A stretch of 64,000 nucleotides of DNA, taken from positions 28,485,208-28,549,207 of the forward strand of contig NC_030854.1 of the NCBI RefSeq assembly GCF_000208745.1, read 5' to 3'. The notes beneath the pieces are model-generated. The model was not told the origin of the DNA, made no database searches, and saw only the letters and a list, made by a program, of their open reading frames with translations. The position numbers and the translations under genes were made by a program. Shown here piece by piece: positions 1 to 13,519 of this stretch. This DNA is from Theobroma cacao. Its lineage: Eukaryota; Streptophyta; Magnoliopsida; Malvales; Malvaceae. Each line of letters begins with the position of its first letter. The stretch's first letter is position 1.

Positions 1-222
1 CCGAACCCATCTCTAAAAACCGTGGACCAGTTCTCGTTCTTTCGACGAACCTAAAATTAATTTAGGACTCCGTCGATTAGAATCGGGTTAATAGGGGACC
101 AATCACACCTAGATAAAAAAAAAAAAAAGATTGGTGGCGACTCCCACACCTTGAGATTTTTAATTTTTTGACCGCGTCTGGCGGACGGGTTCCCGGACCC
201 GCACGTCACGACACATCTCCCA
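1..222 (-). mobile_element. LTR-retrotransposon-like fragment (probable Ty3/gypsy LTR edge)
   Basis: Read on the minus strand, this stretch begins near 222 with TGTCGTGACGTGCGGG and runs into a GC-rich block and then the segment GGGAGTCGCCACCAAT (about 134-149). 'Gtggcgactcc'-type blocks of this kind are common in plant gypsy LTRs, and the composition is much more GC-rich than the DNA that follows. No polymerase or gag coding is visible, and the other end lies outside the window. This is recognition by pattern only, so it could instead be another dispersed repeat. Confidence 0.4.
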
Positions 223-1368
223 TTGCTCTTTTCATGCATTATGATGCATGATGCCTTAGCTTTCCACAAACAAAACAACTACCCTTCTTTTTGAAGGTGG
301 GATGAATAGCTTTGGGTTTATAATCCAGTTTATTAGGTTACTTCTGTTGACGATGTTGGATTTTGCCGTGCATTAGATAGGCAGCATTTACAACGGTGGC
401 AACAATTGTTAGGTAAAACCTTTGACAGTTGTGGTGGAAGCAATGACAACAGTAGCAACATTATCGGTATGAGAATCCATGTTAACCTTAACATTGTTGG
501 TGAAAATTGAAGCACATAAACAACTAAAACTAGTTTGAGGAGTGATACATTGTCCTTAAAGATAATTTTCGCTCTGTCAAAATATGAAACTCGGTGCAAA
601 AAGATTAAAGCGGTTATCCTCCAAGATTCAACAGACTCTTTTTGAATGGTTTGCACAAACTATCAAAGGTATAGGAGTAAATATAAATAAATAAATAATA
701 AACCCAATAAAACCAGAGAAGAAGAAGAAAAGAATTTTTTTTTTTGGTGTGTTGAGAGTGAATATGGAGCATGGCACTTATAGGGAAGGAACGATTATGT
801 AGAATATTAGAAAATAAACATTGAAAATATTCTAGTGAGATATTTAAGGATAGGGAATCAGGAAATAAACGGTAAAACTTTGATTCAAACTTTGATTTTG
901 TAATAGTTTAATTTATAATAGCAGGATATATTTTGGTTGGTTGTGGTAAAAAGACTTGGTCAATGTAAGGTAAAAATGCTGAAAAAATAAAACATATAAC
1001 CAAGTTACAAAATATCACTTGAACCTAACCCACGTGTATACTTACACGTAGAGGGGAAATCCGCATTTTCTCAAAGCTGACCTCAATCTCATGTAGGTGC
1101 AAGACTACTTTCTATTCTAGCTTTCAACATGCCCAAAATGAGTTTGCTTATATAAAGCACTAACATCTTTTGTACCTAGACAATGTAGGATAAAAACCTT
1201 ATGAGATATACTATATGTCTAATAAATTATAAGAGACTAAGTCTTTTGTACCCTCCGGGGAGATGTCTCCCTTTTAAACATTATAACAGCACTTAGTAGC
1301 GTATTTAGAAATGCTTGCTAAGTCTTTAGAAAGAAGACCTTTTAGGGAAGGAATGTCCCCATCTCACT
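223..1368. other. Intergenic, no gene recognised
   Basis: AT-rich sequence between the retroelement-like edge and the tandem duplication. Open frames here (for example minus 333-656) have no recognisable domain and no codon pattern that I would trust. Nothing else was seen. Confidence 0.6.
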
Positions 1369-1686
1369 CCTTGTAATGGTTCTTGGTATATACTTATAAA
1401 ATCTCGTAAACTCTTTATAGAGAGTGAACAATTGACAAATTGTTGAACTGCCTCACTGGTAAAAGTATGTTTGTGGCTAACCATCTAAGGTTGCCCTTAT
1501 GGCCCGACGATAACAATTCTTTGTCCCCTTGTAATGGTTCTTAGTATATACTTGTAAAATATCGTAAACTCTTTATAAAGGATGAGCAGTCGGTGGATTG
1601 TTGGATTGCCTCACTGGTAAAAGTATATTTGTAGCTAACCATTTAAGGCTACCCCCATGGCCCTACAATAACACATCTTGGTCCCT
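1369..1686. repeat. Two-copy tandem duplication, period about 158 bp
   Basis: Both copies start with CCTTGTAATGGTTCTT (1369 and 1527). Each continues through a cgtaaactctttata block, the phrase GCCTCACTGGTAAAAGTAT, and a ggccc...ataaca end. The copies differ by scattered substitutions, so the duplication is not recent. No coding is evident. It may be part of a decayed transposon. Confidence 0.8.
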
Positions 1687-1689
1687 TTG

Positions 1690-2460
1690 TACTTATCTCG
1701 ATATTAATAAAATATTTTCTTTATGTGGCTCTAGTGGTTGCATACATAGCATTCGTTATACCCTATAATTTTGATGTTGCGTTTCCCTAAACTAACTTGT
1801 GGTTATTATTGATATTCGTTCAGATATAATCAAGTTATTGACTGACTTGTGTGGAAGCATCCATTTAAGAGTTGCACAGACTATCGTATACTTAAGTGAA
1901 AGGACGTAGTTCGTGACAATTAGTATATGAACGTACGAGCCATTAAAATTTTAAATTTTAAATTTTGAATAAAATAGATGATGGGCACAAATTTTGCAAA
2001 TAGGAGTACCAAAAATTTATACACACAAATTTAAGATAAATAACTATTTTATGAATCAAATATTCAAGTATAATATTTAAAAATTATTTAAAATAAAAGA
2101 ATAATCTTCTGATTCTTTTCTTGAATTTACTTCAAGACGTTGACAGGGTTAATCTCCTTCTTAATCCTCTTATTATTTTCTTGAAGCATGAATATTTTCT
2201 TCAATCAATTTGCTTCAAGGCCTTCATTTCTTGGTCTTAAACAAGTGGAGTTTATCTCTTTTTCTTGAAAAATCTTAAAGCGTTTTTCAAAAAAATTTTC
2301 AAAGAAGTTTTAAGGCTTCAAAATCTTCTTTTTCTGTTGAATTGTGTGTCTAATGACTTGGAAGAACACTGTATTTATAGTGCTGGATGAGAGAAATCTA
2401 TGAAAGTTTAATTTTTTTAATTTGATTTTTAAATTATCTTAATTTTTTTAAAATTAAATT
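1690..2460. other. Intergenic, AT-rich; possible retroelement leader
   Basis: No gene recognised. From about 2100 to 2400 there is a run of cttgaag/ttcttcaa words followed by GTATTTATAGTGCTGG (about 2370), which looks like a TATA region of an LTR. I cannot find matching flanks, so no element is called. Confidence 0.4.
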
Positions 2461-2464
2461 ATCT

Positions 2465-2695
2465 TCATTTAATTAGAGATAAAGCATAATGATTCATAGA
2501 TGAATTTTAATTGACCAAATTTTAAGCCTTTTGAATTTTGATTAGTTGAATTTGGATTGAATCTCTAAATTATCTTAATTTATTTGAGCTAAATTGGATG
2601 AGTTGTAAACGAATTTTGATTGATCAAACTACAATTTTTGAATTTTGATGAGCCGAATATGAGTTTTATCTCTAAACTATCTTAATTTATCTAGA
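2465..2695. repeat. Diverged tandem repeat of roughly 108 bp
   Basis: Two imperfect copies share the order: agagata / gatgaattttaattgaccaaa-type block / ttttgaattttgat / tgaatttgga-type block / tctctaaattatcttaattta. The second copy ends near TATCTTAATTTATCTAGAGA. There is no open frame of interest. Confidence 0.55.
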
Positions 2696-2699
2696 GATG

Positions 2700-4970
2700 A
2701 TGAATGGAAGATTTTTGGAAAAATGATTAGTGAAAACATTGACAAAGATATGATTGGTAGCATTGCAACATTTTTCAGATTATAAAAACTTTGTCATCTA
2801 TCCAAAACTATAATTTCAATTTAATCCAATTAGGATCACAAATTAAACTTAGGACAGCCAGCATTTTGTTTGTACACTTCTTGATGGCAGTTTATCCATA
2901 GCATTTCCATGCTTCATGGAAGAACAATTCCACTATACGCACCTTTTGAACGTTCGTTTCCTGCTGGTAATGCTAGAGATAGTGCCTCATATAATAAATT
3001 CCAAGCATATGCCTATTATAATTATAGGAATAAGAGAAGTACAATTTATAGGACTATTTGGATGTCAATTGACAGGCTATTTCGACCATCTTGCCTATAA
3101 CTTTAGCAAAGGATGTTGGCTGAGATTTAACTTATGGACTTCATGTATAAGTTTCATAAAGTTCATAGGCCACATTAAAAAGGGAGAAACATGAGCCAAC
3201 CAACCATGTCTTGTCTTTTATGACTTATGAGAAAAGCATACAGAAGTGGAAATAAAATGGTATCCAAATTCAACTTTTCGTCATCATTAAATTATGTGAC
3301 TGTCATATTTCTATTATCTATATTTGCATTTTTTTTTTTAATAAAATGAGTAGGGTTTAGTGTAGAAATATTAATGTATTTAACTCAAAAGATATTACAT
3401 ATTTCTCCTCATATTTTTTTCTTCTAGTTATGTGTATAAGCTCTGATGGGGTAGTAATTATTATTTTGATAAATTAAAGTCATTTTTTCTATTAAAAGGT
3501 TTTTCATCTAATAAAAGGTTAAAATGTTAGTTAATCATAAATAAATATATTTATCATAGTTTTATTTATTTGATTAATTATAACTTAGTTAAGGAATAAA
3601 ATATTAATATTTTACAAATGTTTATGCTAATAGAATATGAAAAACATTATTATTTTGGTATTTTCAACAAAATGGTATTTGATTTCTATGTGAGACCGAA
3701 CATGATGATCTCTAGTCCCCAGTAATTAAAGATTACTAAATAAAATAATACCATGTATGGTGATCTTAAATCACTTGTCATAGCATTATCATAGTAATTA
3801 GACCACCATGGTGATCTTGGAAAAAGATTTCAAAGGCTACTTAAGTCATTGTCCTATAAATGTTAAGGTGATTGGTGGTTGTTGTGGGTCTGGCCACAAT
3901 GCATTTGGAACCACGTTAAGTGCATTAAAAAAAATAGATAACACTCGTGTGATTCAGAAAAAGGTTATAAAAAAGATTCATTTAATTATTTTCGTGTTCG
4001 AACCATCAAACTAAACTCTCTTCCAATAAATCATTTAATTCAAGATCTTTTTCAGTTGTTCTGAATTACTTCCATTGCTCGGACCATGTATTCCATGAGG
4101 CAGTGTAATTCCTTACAAAACAAGCTTACCGTGTATTCCACATGTGTTTTTTTTCTTTCTTTCAGTGGCTAGAATTTCAAGGCTTCAGAAAAAGTGGGTC
4201 AAGTCATTGCAGTCATTCAAGCCGGGTCCATATCTCATGGTAGTAAAATGGCCAAAAGCCCACAACTTTGTCTTGCATTTTGTAGAGCTGGCTTGCTAGT
4301 TCCATTCTTGACGCAGGCTGGACTTTTTGATTAGGCCTACTGAACAGGGTCAGTCTCCTTGAAGTTTAATAATGGGCTTAAAGCCTTTGTAACCTTGAAA
4401 GACAAAACGAAAAAGGAAGAAAAGGAAAAAAAAGGCAATGGCAGGGTTATCATTGTGTGGCATTTTGCATGAAGAATCCGGTTAATATTCCCTGTTTCAA
4501 CATGATTCAACTAATGTGAACCTATACACTGCTCGACTTACTATTCGCTGAGATCATTAATATTCCTATGCAAAAGGCTAAGAAATCTTTGAACCCAAAT
4601 GTTTTATATTTTATGCATGTGCCTGTTTGTGTGTTGAATACTTTTTAGCAGATATTAGTAACTGTGTTATATTATTTTGTGATCGACAAAAACGTTTATA
4701 CTCTTAAAATTGAAAAGTTGCTTAGATTGCCATCTTTGTATTACTGGTCACATTCTCCAATTGCTTAGCTCAGTAACTTGGGAATTAGTATAACATATGG
4801 CTGAATGCACTCAAAATTGATCATTGGTGATGTACACGGATGACCATTGTAGTCCCACATTCATGTGCATGAAACCAATCACATTCGCCAATGAAAACGA
4901 TGTGGGATTTAGATTATATCATGCAGAGTTTTCCTTTAAACTTCCCATGTGCAAATGATTGTTGAAGTTG
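2700..4970. other. Intergenic, no confident gene
   Basis: Contains short open frames only. A coding-looking run follows a pyrimidine tract and AG at about 4165 and reads through about 43 codons to a stop near 4300. It matches no family I recognise and has no clear partner exon. The rest is AT-rich with no RNA gene seen. Confidence 0.45.
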
Positions 4971-5003
4971 ATGTCACGCAAAACTGTCAATGATTAAGGG
5001 ATG

Positions 5004-5058
<55 letters not shown>
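5004..5058. repeat. (TTTC)n microsatellite
   Basis: About 13 uninterrupted CTTT units. A simple polymorphic-type repeat. Confidence 0.98.
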
Positions 5059-5059
<1 letters not shown>

Positions 5060-8000
5060 ACCAGTACCATTTCCATACGCATCGAAAGAGTGAAATCGTT
5101 TATGTATTTGGTCATCAAACAGCTTCACACTTTTGAGTTCCATCTTGCATTGCAGGGAAAAAAAGGGTTGATTTGAAGGATTCGAACACCTCAGCAGAAG
5201 AAAAGGGTATGATCCTGTTTTGTTAGTAATTTAGTACATTTCTGTAACCTATCTCTTCGTTCACATCTGCATGCGAACTACTGTTTGTGTCATGTGTTTC
5301 ACTAGTCAAAATTACTAAAGTTGCCAATAACCACAACTTTTTCGAGTTAATTTGAAAAGAAAAGACGAAAAATATGTATGTGCTGCTAATCAGATCAATC
5401 TTGTTTACTTTAAGGATTAAGTTTTAACTTGCCATCTTTATGTTACTTGGCAAAGAGCAAAGCATAATATTTTCCAACTATATATGCTGAAGAATGAAGA
5501 AGCTTTAAGGACATATAGCTTGCTTTAATTTAAGCATTTTGCTAACCAGTGTCATAAATAGTACGTTAATGAGAACTTGTGAAGTTACATGTTTTAATCT
5601 TAGAGGTTGGAATAAAACTTTGCATAAAGAAGGGAATATGGAAAAGTAAAAGATATTGCCATGATCTCCGGGACCCATGGATGGGTATAATGCAGAAAAA
5701 ATTACCCATAATTTCCTACCTAGAGAAAAGGTAAACAATCATAATCACTGCGGACTATTATCACAAATTCATGGCACGACTCAAAGTTAGTGTCAGAAGG
5801 CTGAGATTGTAACAGATGACTATCATGCAATTGCAAAGTCTTAAAGTTGAGTACATGTTCGAGAATGGTAAGACTTCCAGTTCTGCTTTGCACCTCACTC
5901 ATGATTTCAAAATGTGCCGAACCAAAGTGAAAAATCTGTCAAAGCTGGGGATTTCGTGTGGATGAGTTGAGAAACATTAGTTTACTTTACTGTTTTCTTT
6001 TTGCTGGCTGTGTTGAATCCCTTATTGTAAATTTCTGTTCTTTTCTTCCATTTTCTGCCCAATTCTTGGCAGGTCGGTACATGGTACTATTTTGTGACAG
6101 GTTTCCCTTCTTCCTTTTTGATGAATAATGACATTAATCATCCAAAAATTTAAAAAAAAAAAGAATTCTTGTAAAATCACATGGGATGATAAAATCTTTA
6201 ATTTGAAAATTTCTACATTTCCTTCAAAATATTCATGGCTCCAGTTGAAACAGGATCCTGATCTTGATACAAGTTGAATCCAGCCACCAGGATTATAGCC
6301 TTATATATATAAGTTTGCTTATATTATATGAATATGGGGTTGGTGAACTTTTTTTTTTTGTTTTTGTTTGCAAGATTACAAGCATTAGAACTCAAATTAT
6401 ATTTGGAACTTGGACCTTAGACTAACCAAGTAGGTGTGGTGTTAATTAGTAGCCTATGCCTTACAATCTAGCCATTTTTATACAAGAATGATGTGGATCT
6501 TGCTATTAAAATAACTGAGAGATTCTGGCCTAGTGGTTGTTAATTATATCTGGGGCGCTCTAGCACGTCATCGGTTGCTGTAGGTGATAGTATTTATTAA
6601 AACAGGAGGAGCAATGAAATTTCTCCCAACTACTAGAGAAAAACCAGAGGAGAAACAGAAATTCAAAACAGGACAGGGCACGGAAAGTTAAAAACTGTTG
6701 AATTACATGGGACTTTCTCTGATTGTGACAAGTGATTCTGAGGGAATATATTAAAGGAAAGGTGATGTATTCCAATCTTCCAATGTCATTGATTGTATCT
6801 TTATGTAACAGATTAAAGTTGTCGTGAGGGGTTGTTTTTGTCCACTGTTACCTCTCCTCTTTGCTTTATTTGACTGTGTACCATAGATTCTCTTAACACC
6901 TGCTAATGTCAGGAGATAAACACTACAATCTTACCTTGTACTACTTTACAATTCATTGGCAGACCTTGGCTTAACTAACATGTGATAATAGGACAACTAC
7001 TACTTTTTTGTTCCATTTTATTAATAGCTGTTTTTTGTTTTTGTTAGGAAGCATGTCGCGAGTTTATCTCTAAATCTTTGTTGTTTTTGAGATACAAATC
7101 TTGATCAGTTCCTGATGTATGTACTTAACTGCCTATACCATGCCCAACTTGAACATGTGCACAAATGTTTAATGTGACAGCTAGCTGCAATGTTCCAAAG
7201 GATGCCTCTCGCATCGCATCTCAGTTAGTTATTTATGGATTAGATTCCCCAGAAGAAATAATTGAGGTTCAGATTAATGATAAGGGAGTTCCCCCTGTCT
7301 TATAAGTTGTTACTCCGACAACGAACAGAGAACATTAAATTATTTACAGGAAGGGGAAGGGGGGTTAGTTTTCACTTCGCAAATCAATCTCGTTGGATCC
7401 TTTTTTTTGCAGAGATACCAAGCTGATGAATTGCTATAATATGTGAGGCAGTGGCTGTTACAACTCTGGGAAATTCTTAGACTGCCTGTGTGCTGAAAAG
7501 GACTACTCGTTAATCGATTACCAGAATAGTTGTATATCTAGCATTTGAGTGATAAATTATCTACAAATTGAAGAGTAATCTAGTCCCAACTCCTTCTACA
7601 GCTGTCAAAGAAATTCTAGAAAACATGGTTGTCCATTCCATCACTAGCAAAGCAAACTTACAAGTCTCATTCGGGAGCAACTCCGTGGGTACAAGTCATT
7701 GCCTTTCCCTTTAGATTTTTAGAGCAAGTCACAAGGAAGGTTAAATACCAATCGCTGTTAGACACAGACGACTTGAGAAGTGTTTGGAAATTAAAATAGT
7801 TAAAATCTGGTTCTTTCAGGAAAATGACCACTTTGTTTGGTTCAATTTCGTAAGGTGTACGGTCATTTTCTATGATAATTACTGGTCAATCTACTGCTTT
7901 TTCCACAATAAGTCTATGAAACTTTGGTGGGTAGAGTTGAGATTTGCTTTCATTGTCTTGTATCATCTTCAGGAAAATACCCATGTTTTTGTTCTCTAGT

Positions 8001-9200
8001 TCAGCCAGTCAAAAGCCCTTATCTAGCATCTTCAACTATGCATTGTCAATTCAATTTTTTGCCCAAAGTCAACAACAACTCCCCCATATTATACATTTTT
8101 GGTTACCAATATCAGTTTCAGTAAGGGCGAGACTTTCCAATGTTAATTAAGAATTATTTGGCGTGAAGTGAAAAAGTCTGATGCCGAAATTATTCAAAAA
8201 CAGAAGAAAAAGACGAATCAAGAATTGTTATGCTACTTTCAGTGCTTTGTTTAGCTGAAACATTAGTGGAAAATGCCAATGCTGTTATTTGTATTTTCCA
8301 ACATGGAAAAAAAGATATTTAAACCCAGAATATATACAAAGAGATGAGCAGACTTCTTAAGGATCTGAGCTACCGAGTAAACGTTTGATTGCAGACTAAT
8401 CTATTCTAGCTCCGGCACTGATAAGAGGCGGATTATATTATTCCTTGGAGTGGTAATTTTGGCGGATATTAAGCCTTAATAGCCGTTCTCGAGTTGCTTA
8501 TACCTGTTTTAAAAGATTTACAACTGTTAAAGCTACCATAGACGTCGTCCCAAAGTTACTTTACCTCTCTCGGGTTAACGCCAAATTGGCCCCAGCTTAC
8601 AGTTTTAAATAGTGGACAAGGTCCCAAATTTTCAAAATACGTAAGCGGGTCTTGTGGGGAGAAAAACCTTGAGATTTGCTTGCCACCAAAATCCAAAAAA
8701 TTCCCTGCATGGCCTAGGATTCCAGGCCTTATCATGAGTTATGAAGCAAATGAAAGATAATTAGTGAGCTGATTCATGTTAAAGCAGCAGAGAGGCACAG
8801 TTGGACCATTCAGATAACTTAGGCTTAAACGTGCAGCGAATTTTATATTGGACTTTAATTGTGATCTTACTATTATGATACAATACAGTCTAGTTATTAA
8901 AAGAGTACTCTGTTTTTCCTTTTTCTTTATTATTATTTGGAAAGGGTTGTTTACTTTGGTTCTAAGCATGGTTTTGAACAGAGTGCGCCCCTGCCAGTTC
9001 TGGTAATTTATTTCAAGACAAAGAGTGATTTATCACTTACCAGTCACAGAGGTTGCTGCGACCAAACAAGGTCATATTTTTTATGTTCCAGTCCTTGTCA
9101 AATTCTAAATCCATAGAAAAGGAAAAAGGTGAGGAGTACTCCCAAATCTGCAAAGTAGATGGCAATGCTTTAAATAACTCAAAAGTCAAGTGGCAAATTG
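5060..9200. other. Intergenic; isolated coding-like pieces, no gene assembled
   Basis: Possible orphan exon-like pieces occur at about 5155-5207 and 7183-7305, the latter a 40-codon open run ending in TAA and rich in D, E and I. They could not be joined into a gene model or assigned to a family. The rest is AT-rich with TA and poly-T runs. A transcribed non-coding locus or a decayed gene is possible. Confidence 0.4.
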
Positions 9201-9211
9201 GTAATCAAGAC

Positions 9212-9221
9212 CCTTTATAAC
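9212..9221 (+). promoter_or_regulatory. TATA-like box of the DUF761 gene
   Basis: CTTTATAACT lies only about 20 bases before the first in-frame ATG (9233) and about 55 before the second (9269). Transcription normally starts about 30 bases after a TATA box, so this spacing favours the ATG at 9269 as the real start. Confidence 0.5.
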
Positions 9222-9268
9222 TCCATTTGAACATGGTTCAGGATTCCCATATACCAAAAAAATTAAAA

Positions 9269-9871
9269 ATGGTTGGCCCCTCCTACCTAAAAACCTTGCT
9301 CCCCCTTCATGCCTTCTCATTGAAATCACCATCTTCTACCTTAAACTCCATGAAGATCAAAACTCTTATCCACACCCTCATCTATGCTCAAGTTTGTCGT
9401 CTCAGTCGAGCATTTTCCAAAGCAAAATCCATTGCCATTCAAATTTATAAAGCAAGCAAGCCTATACATTTCATTTCCAACTCAAAGACCTCAAAAAAGA
9501 GCTACAAGCATAAGAAGCTATTCTTTGGTTCATTTCGGCTACACTACAATTGGTGCTCTTCTCATGTTACACCAGTTCCAGCTCCAGTTCTAGAAGGCTG
9601 TTCGGCAACTCATTTGTACTATGATTCAACATGGAACTCTGTTATTTCAACTGAGCAATGTGATGATCAGGATACTGTGGAGTCTGAGCTTTCAGGTTAC
9701 CTTCAATGGCTAGAAGAGAAGAAGGTTAACGGTAATTCTACTGCTGAGACAGATATCAATGAGATTGATAGGCTAGCAGAAATGTTTATAGCTGATTGTC
9801 ATGAAAAGTTCAGGTTGGAGAAGCAGGAGTCTTACAGGAGATTCCAGGAAATGCTGGCTAGAAGCATGTGA
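9269..9871 (+). CDS. DUF761 / cotton-fibre-expressed-like protein
   Basis: Single-exon gene of 200 codons from the ATG at 9269; an upstream in-frame ATG at 9233 would add 12 residues. The N-terminal third is basic and hydrophobic, rich in K, S and L, with no clear signal peptide. The last 37 residues match the DUF761 signature: an acidic 'EIDRLAEMFI' helix, then 'EKFRLEKQESYRRFQEML' ending in ARSM. DUF761 proteins are plant-specific, about 150-350 residues long, and often called cotton fibre expressed proteins; their biochemical role is not established. The start is chosen from TATA spacing. The gene stands alone, with no close neighbour on either side. The 3' flank is T-rich. Confidence 0.85.
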   Translation: MVGPSYLKTLLPLHAFSLKSPSSTLNSMKIKTLIHTLIYAQVCRLSRAFSKAKSIAIQIYKASKPIHFISNSKTSKKSYKHKKLFFGSFRLHYNWCSSHVTPVPAPVLEGCSATHLYYDSTWNSVISTEQCDDQDTVESELSGYLQWLEEKKVNGNSTAETDINEIDRLAEMFIADCHEKFRLEKQESYRRFQEMLARSM

Positions 9872-9879
9872 AGGTTTTT

Positions 9880-12800
9880 CTTAATTATTAGCTAATCTTT
9901 CCTCTTCTTTTTTTTTTTTTTATTTTGCTTTCCCAAGCTTCTGTTTGTGACATACATTGGTGGGGGTGAGAAAGTGTAGCCATTGAGAGACTGGAGGGCC
10001 TTTTTCTTTCTTTTTTTTGTTCTTTTTCCCTTGTAACTTTTCTTCTCTTATTTTGTGTATGGAGAATTGTACATGACAGAGTGTGGGGTATTTGTGCAAT
10101 TCTTCTCTTAAATTTGTGATGGTTTGGTTTCCACTTGCAAGGTTATATATGATTGGTGGGAGTGGATCTGCTTCTGAAGTCCTTGGATTCAAGTTGTGGG
10201 AATTCCTCACTTTCTTTCTCTTAAGTATATTAAAAGCATCTTTGGGGGATGGGGAAGACAAAATGTTAAAGAAACATCAGCAATGAATTTTTCCAGAATT
10301 GTATGCTCTCCTCCCTTATTTAGAAACGGCTGGTAGATGAATGTTCTATTCTATCAGGTAGTAGAAATATAGTAGCTATAGACAGGTTTCAGGGCCAAAA
10401 AGTCTTAACTAGTAGGTTTTTTTTATTATAAACATATGATGGAAAGTTCTGTGTAGATGCTAATCCACTTTCATTAGTGTATCATGTTAATTTAGGATCA
10501 GTAACTTAATCATTTGTCAAAGTTATCAAGTTGTTACACTTCTACCAATGTAAGTAAGCCAACTTTTCCAATCCAATATATTTTTTTGGCTAATTTATTA
10601 GAAGAAATTTGAACACCTTAAAGCAATTATTTAACCTCGATTCCAGTCACCCAATCGTCCAATTATTAAGTTCACCGTACTATCCTGGAAAGTGTACTAG
10701 ATTCAAGTTTTCTTAGTCATGAAAACTAGGTTTTCCAACTACGATCTCACGCTGATTGCATAGACCAGTAGTACATATCCCTTTATTGACTTATAATACT
10801 TAAGGATCGTCATCTCCTTATTTGTGCTAATCATTTTGTTGATCTATAAACGAAGTCTGCAACGATCAAAGGAGCTGCTAGGCTAAGTCAATCTTCATCT
10901 CACCTTACAAAGAAGTTGTCACGAATATTTTTGTTCAAGTTATAAAAAAGGAAAGAAGGCTTACCATGCTTGGCTGGAGAGTGAAAACATAATTGAAGAT
11001 ACATGAAGAAGATCAAATTAGACACTATATTATACTCACTAAACTTTCGTTCACGTTGATACTCCTCAATTTGCATTTTAAAATGATACGTTCTTTTCAA
11101 TTCTAAATTTTATAAAAATCATTTTAAATTTCATATGAAATTTCAAAAATTTGGAAGAAAATTATTTAATTTTAAAGATAAGATAGTGAAAATGATTGAA
11201 AAAGCCCTTTTCCCCCTAAGAATTAACACTATTATAGCTCCTTTAATCTTTCCAATGACCATATGCCAGATAGTGTTCCTTATTGTAATTACTTTACACC
11301 TAATTTTTACAAAGTCGTAGCAATTCCAGGATTTTCTCTTCCAAAACCATAACATGATTGAAGAACCCCGGAAGAAAGGAAAGGTATAAAGGAAAACATT
11401 TTGTTGAACCTACTCCAATTCAGAAAAGGGAGATCTTGATGAATCTCATATGATCAAAGGCACATGTACATGGCCATGGCATGAAGCTTGTGACATAAGG
11501 TACCAATTGACATGATCAAAGATACACATCCTCTGTACCTTGACTTCGATCAAAGACATGAGAGAGATCCTTTATGAAAAACTTGCTGTTAGTAATTTAT
11601 CTATGGTCCAATTAGGAATTCAAAGCTGCAAGTTAACAAAATCTAGATGACTCAAATCTAAATGGAATTGAATAACTAAACTTTCAGATAGAAGTTCCAA
11701 AAAGCCGAAGCTGGGGCATGAGAATGGACGGTCAAAGGACATCCCTGGTTAAGAAGTTGACGTACATAAAAATATACATTAAGGTTCCTTTCATAGAGAA
11801 TGTGCATACATTAGAGAGTGAGCCATTGAGAAGTATGTAACTATGTATATGTATTGGGCCGGTTATATAGGTTGGACTCTCACCAGGGAGTTGAAGCAAG
11901 TAAGCCAAGAAGAGCTTAAGAGGAGTCAAGCATGCTTTTGTCTACAGAATTCTTCTTAGGACTGTAAAAGACAGAGGCAAGGCATCAATGAGATTGTTCT
12001 TTTATCTCCTGGTGTGTTTCTTTATTCCAAAACTTCCTTTGTCGCTTTTACATGTAATTGGAAGAGAGAGAAGAAGGGAGGGAAAGACCTTTCGCAGAGT
12101 CAGATTGGTTCCTTTGGTCTCTTTGTTTCCTGATGTTTGGACTGACTTTACATAGAAAAGTGGATGCTCAAGTACTGGTTGGATTTTATTCTTGGTAGGA
12201 TAAGTTAGAGGAGTTGTAGTTCTCTACATGCCATTAACTCAAAAGTTATGTCCTTGTTTTGTGGCTTTCGATTTTCAAAATGGAATGACAAAGTTACAAA
12301 ATCGAGGAATGAATTCCCTTTTCATACTTTCCCAACTTATAATAATTATTTATATATAGTCATCACAAGTTCACACCTCTCCACACCATAAAATTGCACC
12401 TATTAATTATTTATCGAACAAGTGTAGAAGGTTCTGAAAGCAATACCCACTTATTAGAATTTGAGAATAATTCTAATTTTGAAATCAAAATCTTATATAA
12501 AAGAAATAATTTAAATATGACATCAAGTTAATTGATAGTCTAATCAAGTTTGCAATATGTGTGCAACTTTTATACTTTAAAACATTCTCAAAATTTTTAT
12601 TTTTAAAAACGAGTGAATTCAAATTAAATTATTTTGAATTTAAATTATTTCGAATTTGAGTCAGTTTGAATTTAAATTCAAATTATCTAATAATTAAATT
12701 TTATATTTTTAATATTAAGTTCGAATTTAAAACTTTAAGTCAATTCATCTCAAATTTTAAGTCATTTTGAATGTTTTTTAAATTAGATCATTTAGAGTTC

Positions 12801-13515
12801 AAGTATTATATCGAATTTATAACTCTTAAACTTTGAGTCCTTAATTTTTTTATCAATTTAAATTTAGTTAAATTTGAGTTCAATTTAAAATATATAGAAA
12901 GAAAGTTCAAAAAGGGGGGAAGTTGAGATTGGGGCAAATTTCACATTTGAAATTATGTTTGGGCATTTAAAAAGCCAACGCACTAACACTTTTGTAGAAT
13001 TCAAGACGGCTAATAGGTCTGCTCTCACAGAAAATGCGGCTGCCAATGCTTTTGGATGAGCATATCTTGTTGTTTGTTGACTAATTCAACTGTCTACAGT
13101 TGGATTTTTTTGTGGAGCCTGTTCTCCCCAGCCAGCCTGCTTTTTCTTTTTCTTGTTCTCATACTCAAAAATGGCTTAAAACAACTTATCCACATTTCAT
13201 AAGTTCCAATCTCCTCTTTCGTAACTTAAAATTAAATATTCTTTTTTATCAATTTTATCATTAATCCTGGAAATAAATGGATGTTATTTCTTTTTAGTAC
13301 ATAACCTATGGGGTCTTAGCCTCTCATGTTGCATAAAAGAATAAAGATACTATTCTTTCCGATTCTCGACCTCATGTAATATAAGCGACTCTTTTATTCT
13401 CATTATACGTGTAAGATATTATTTTTTATTAAAGGAATTCTACTTTAATATTTTTTTAACGAAATCATAAAGTTATAAATCTTTTTTAAAAAATTTATAG
13501 ATTCTGCATTTTAAA
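9880..13515. other. Intergenic, AT-rich, no gene recognised
   Basis: No domain-bearing open frame. 12400-12900 is made of repeated ttgaatttaaatt-like words with strong AT skew. No RNA gene was seen. The open frames present (such as minus 11143-11355) look random. Confidence 0.5.
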
Positions 13516-13519
13516 CTTT

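Noticed and set aside
3990..4004. tRNA T-loop-like word (GTGTTCGAACCA)
   Set aside because: No cloverleaf could be formed with upstream sequence.
5188..5200. tRNA T-loop-like word (GGATTCGAACACC)
   Set aside because: No matching acceptor, D or anticodon stems could be built on either strand around it.
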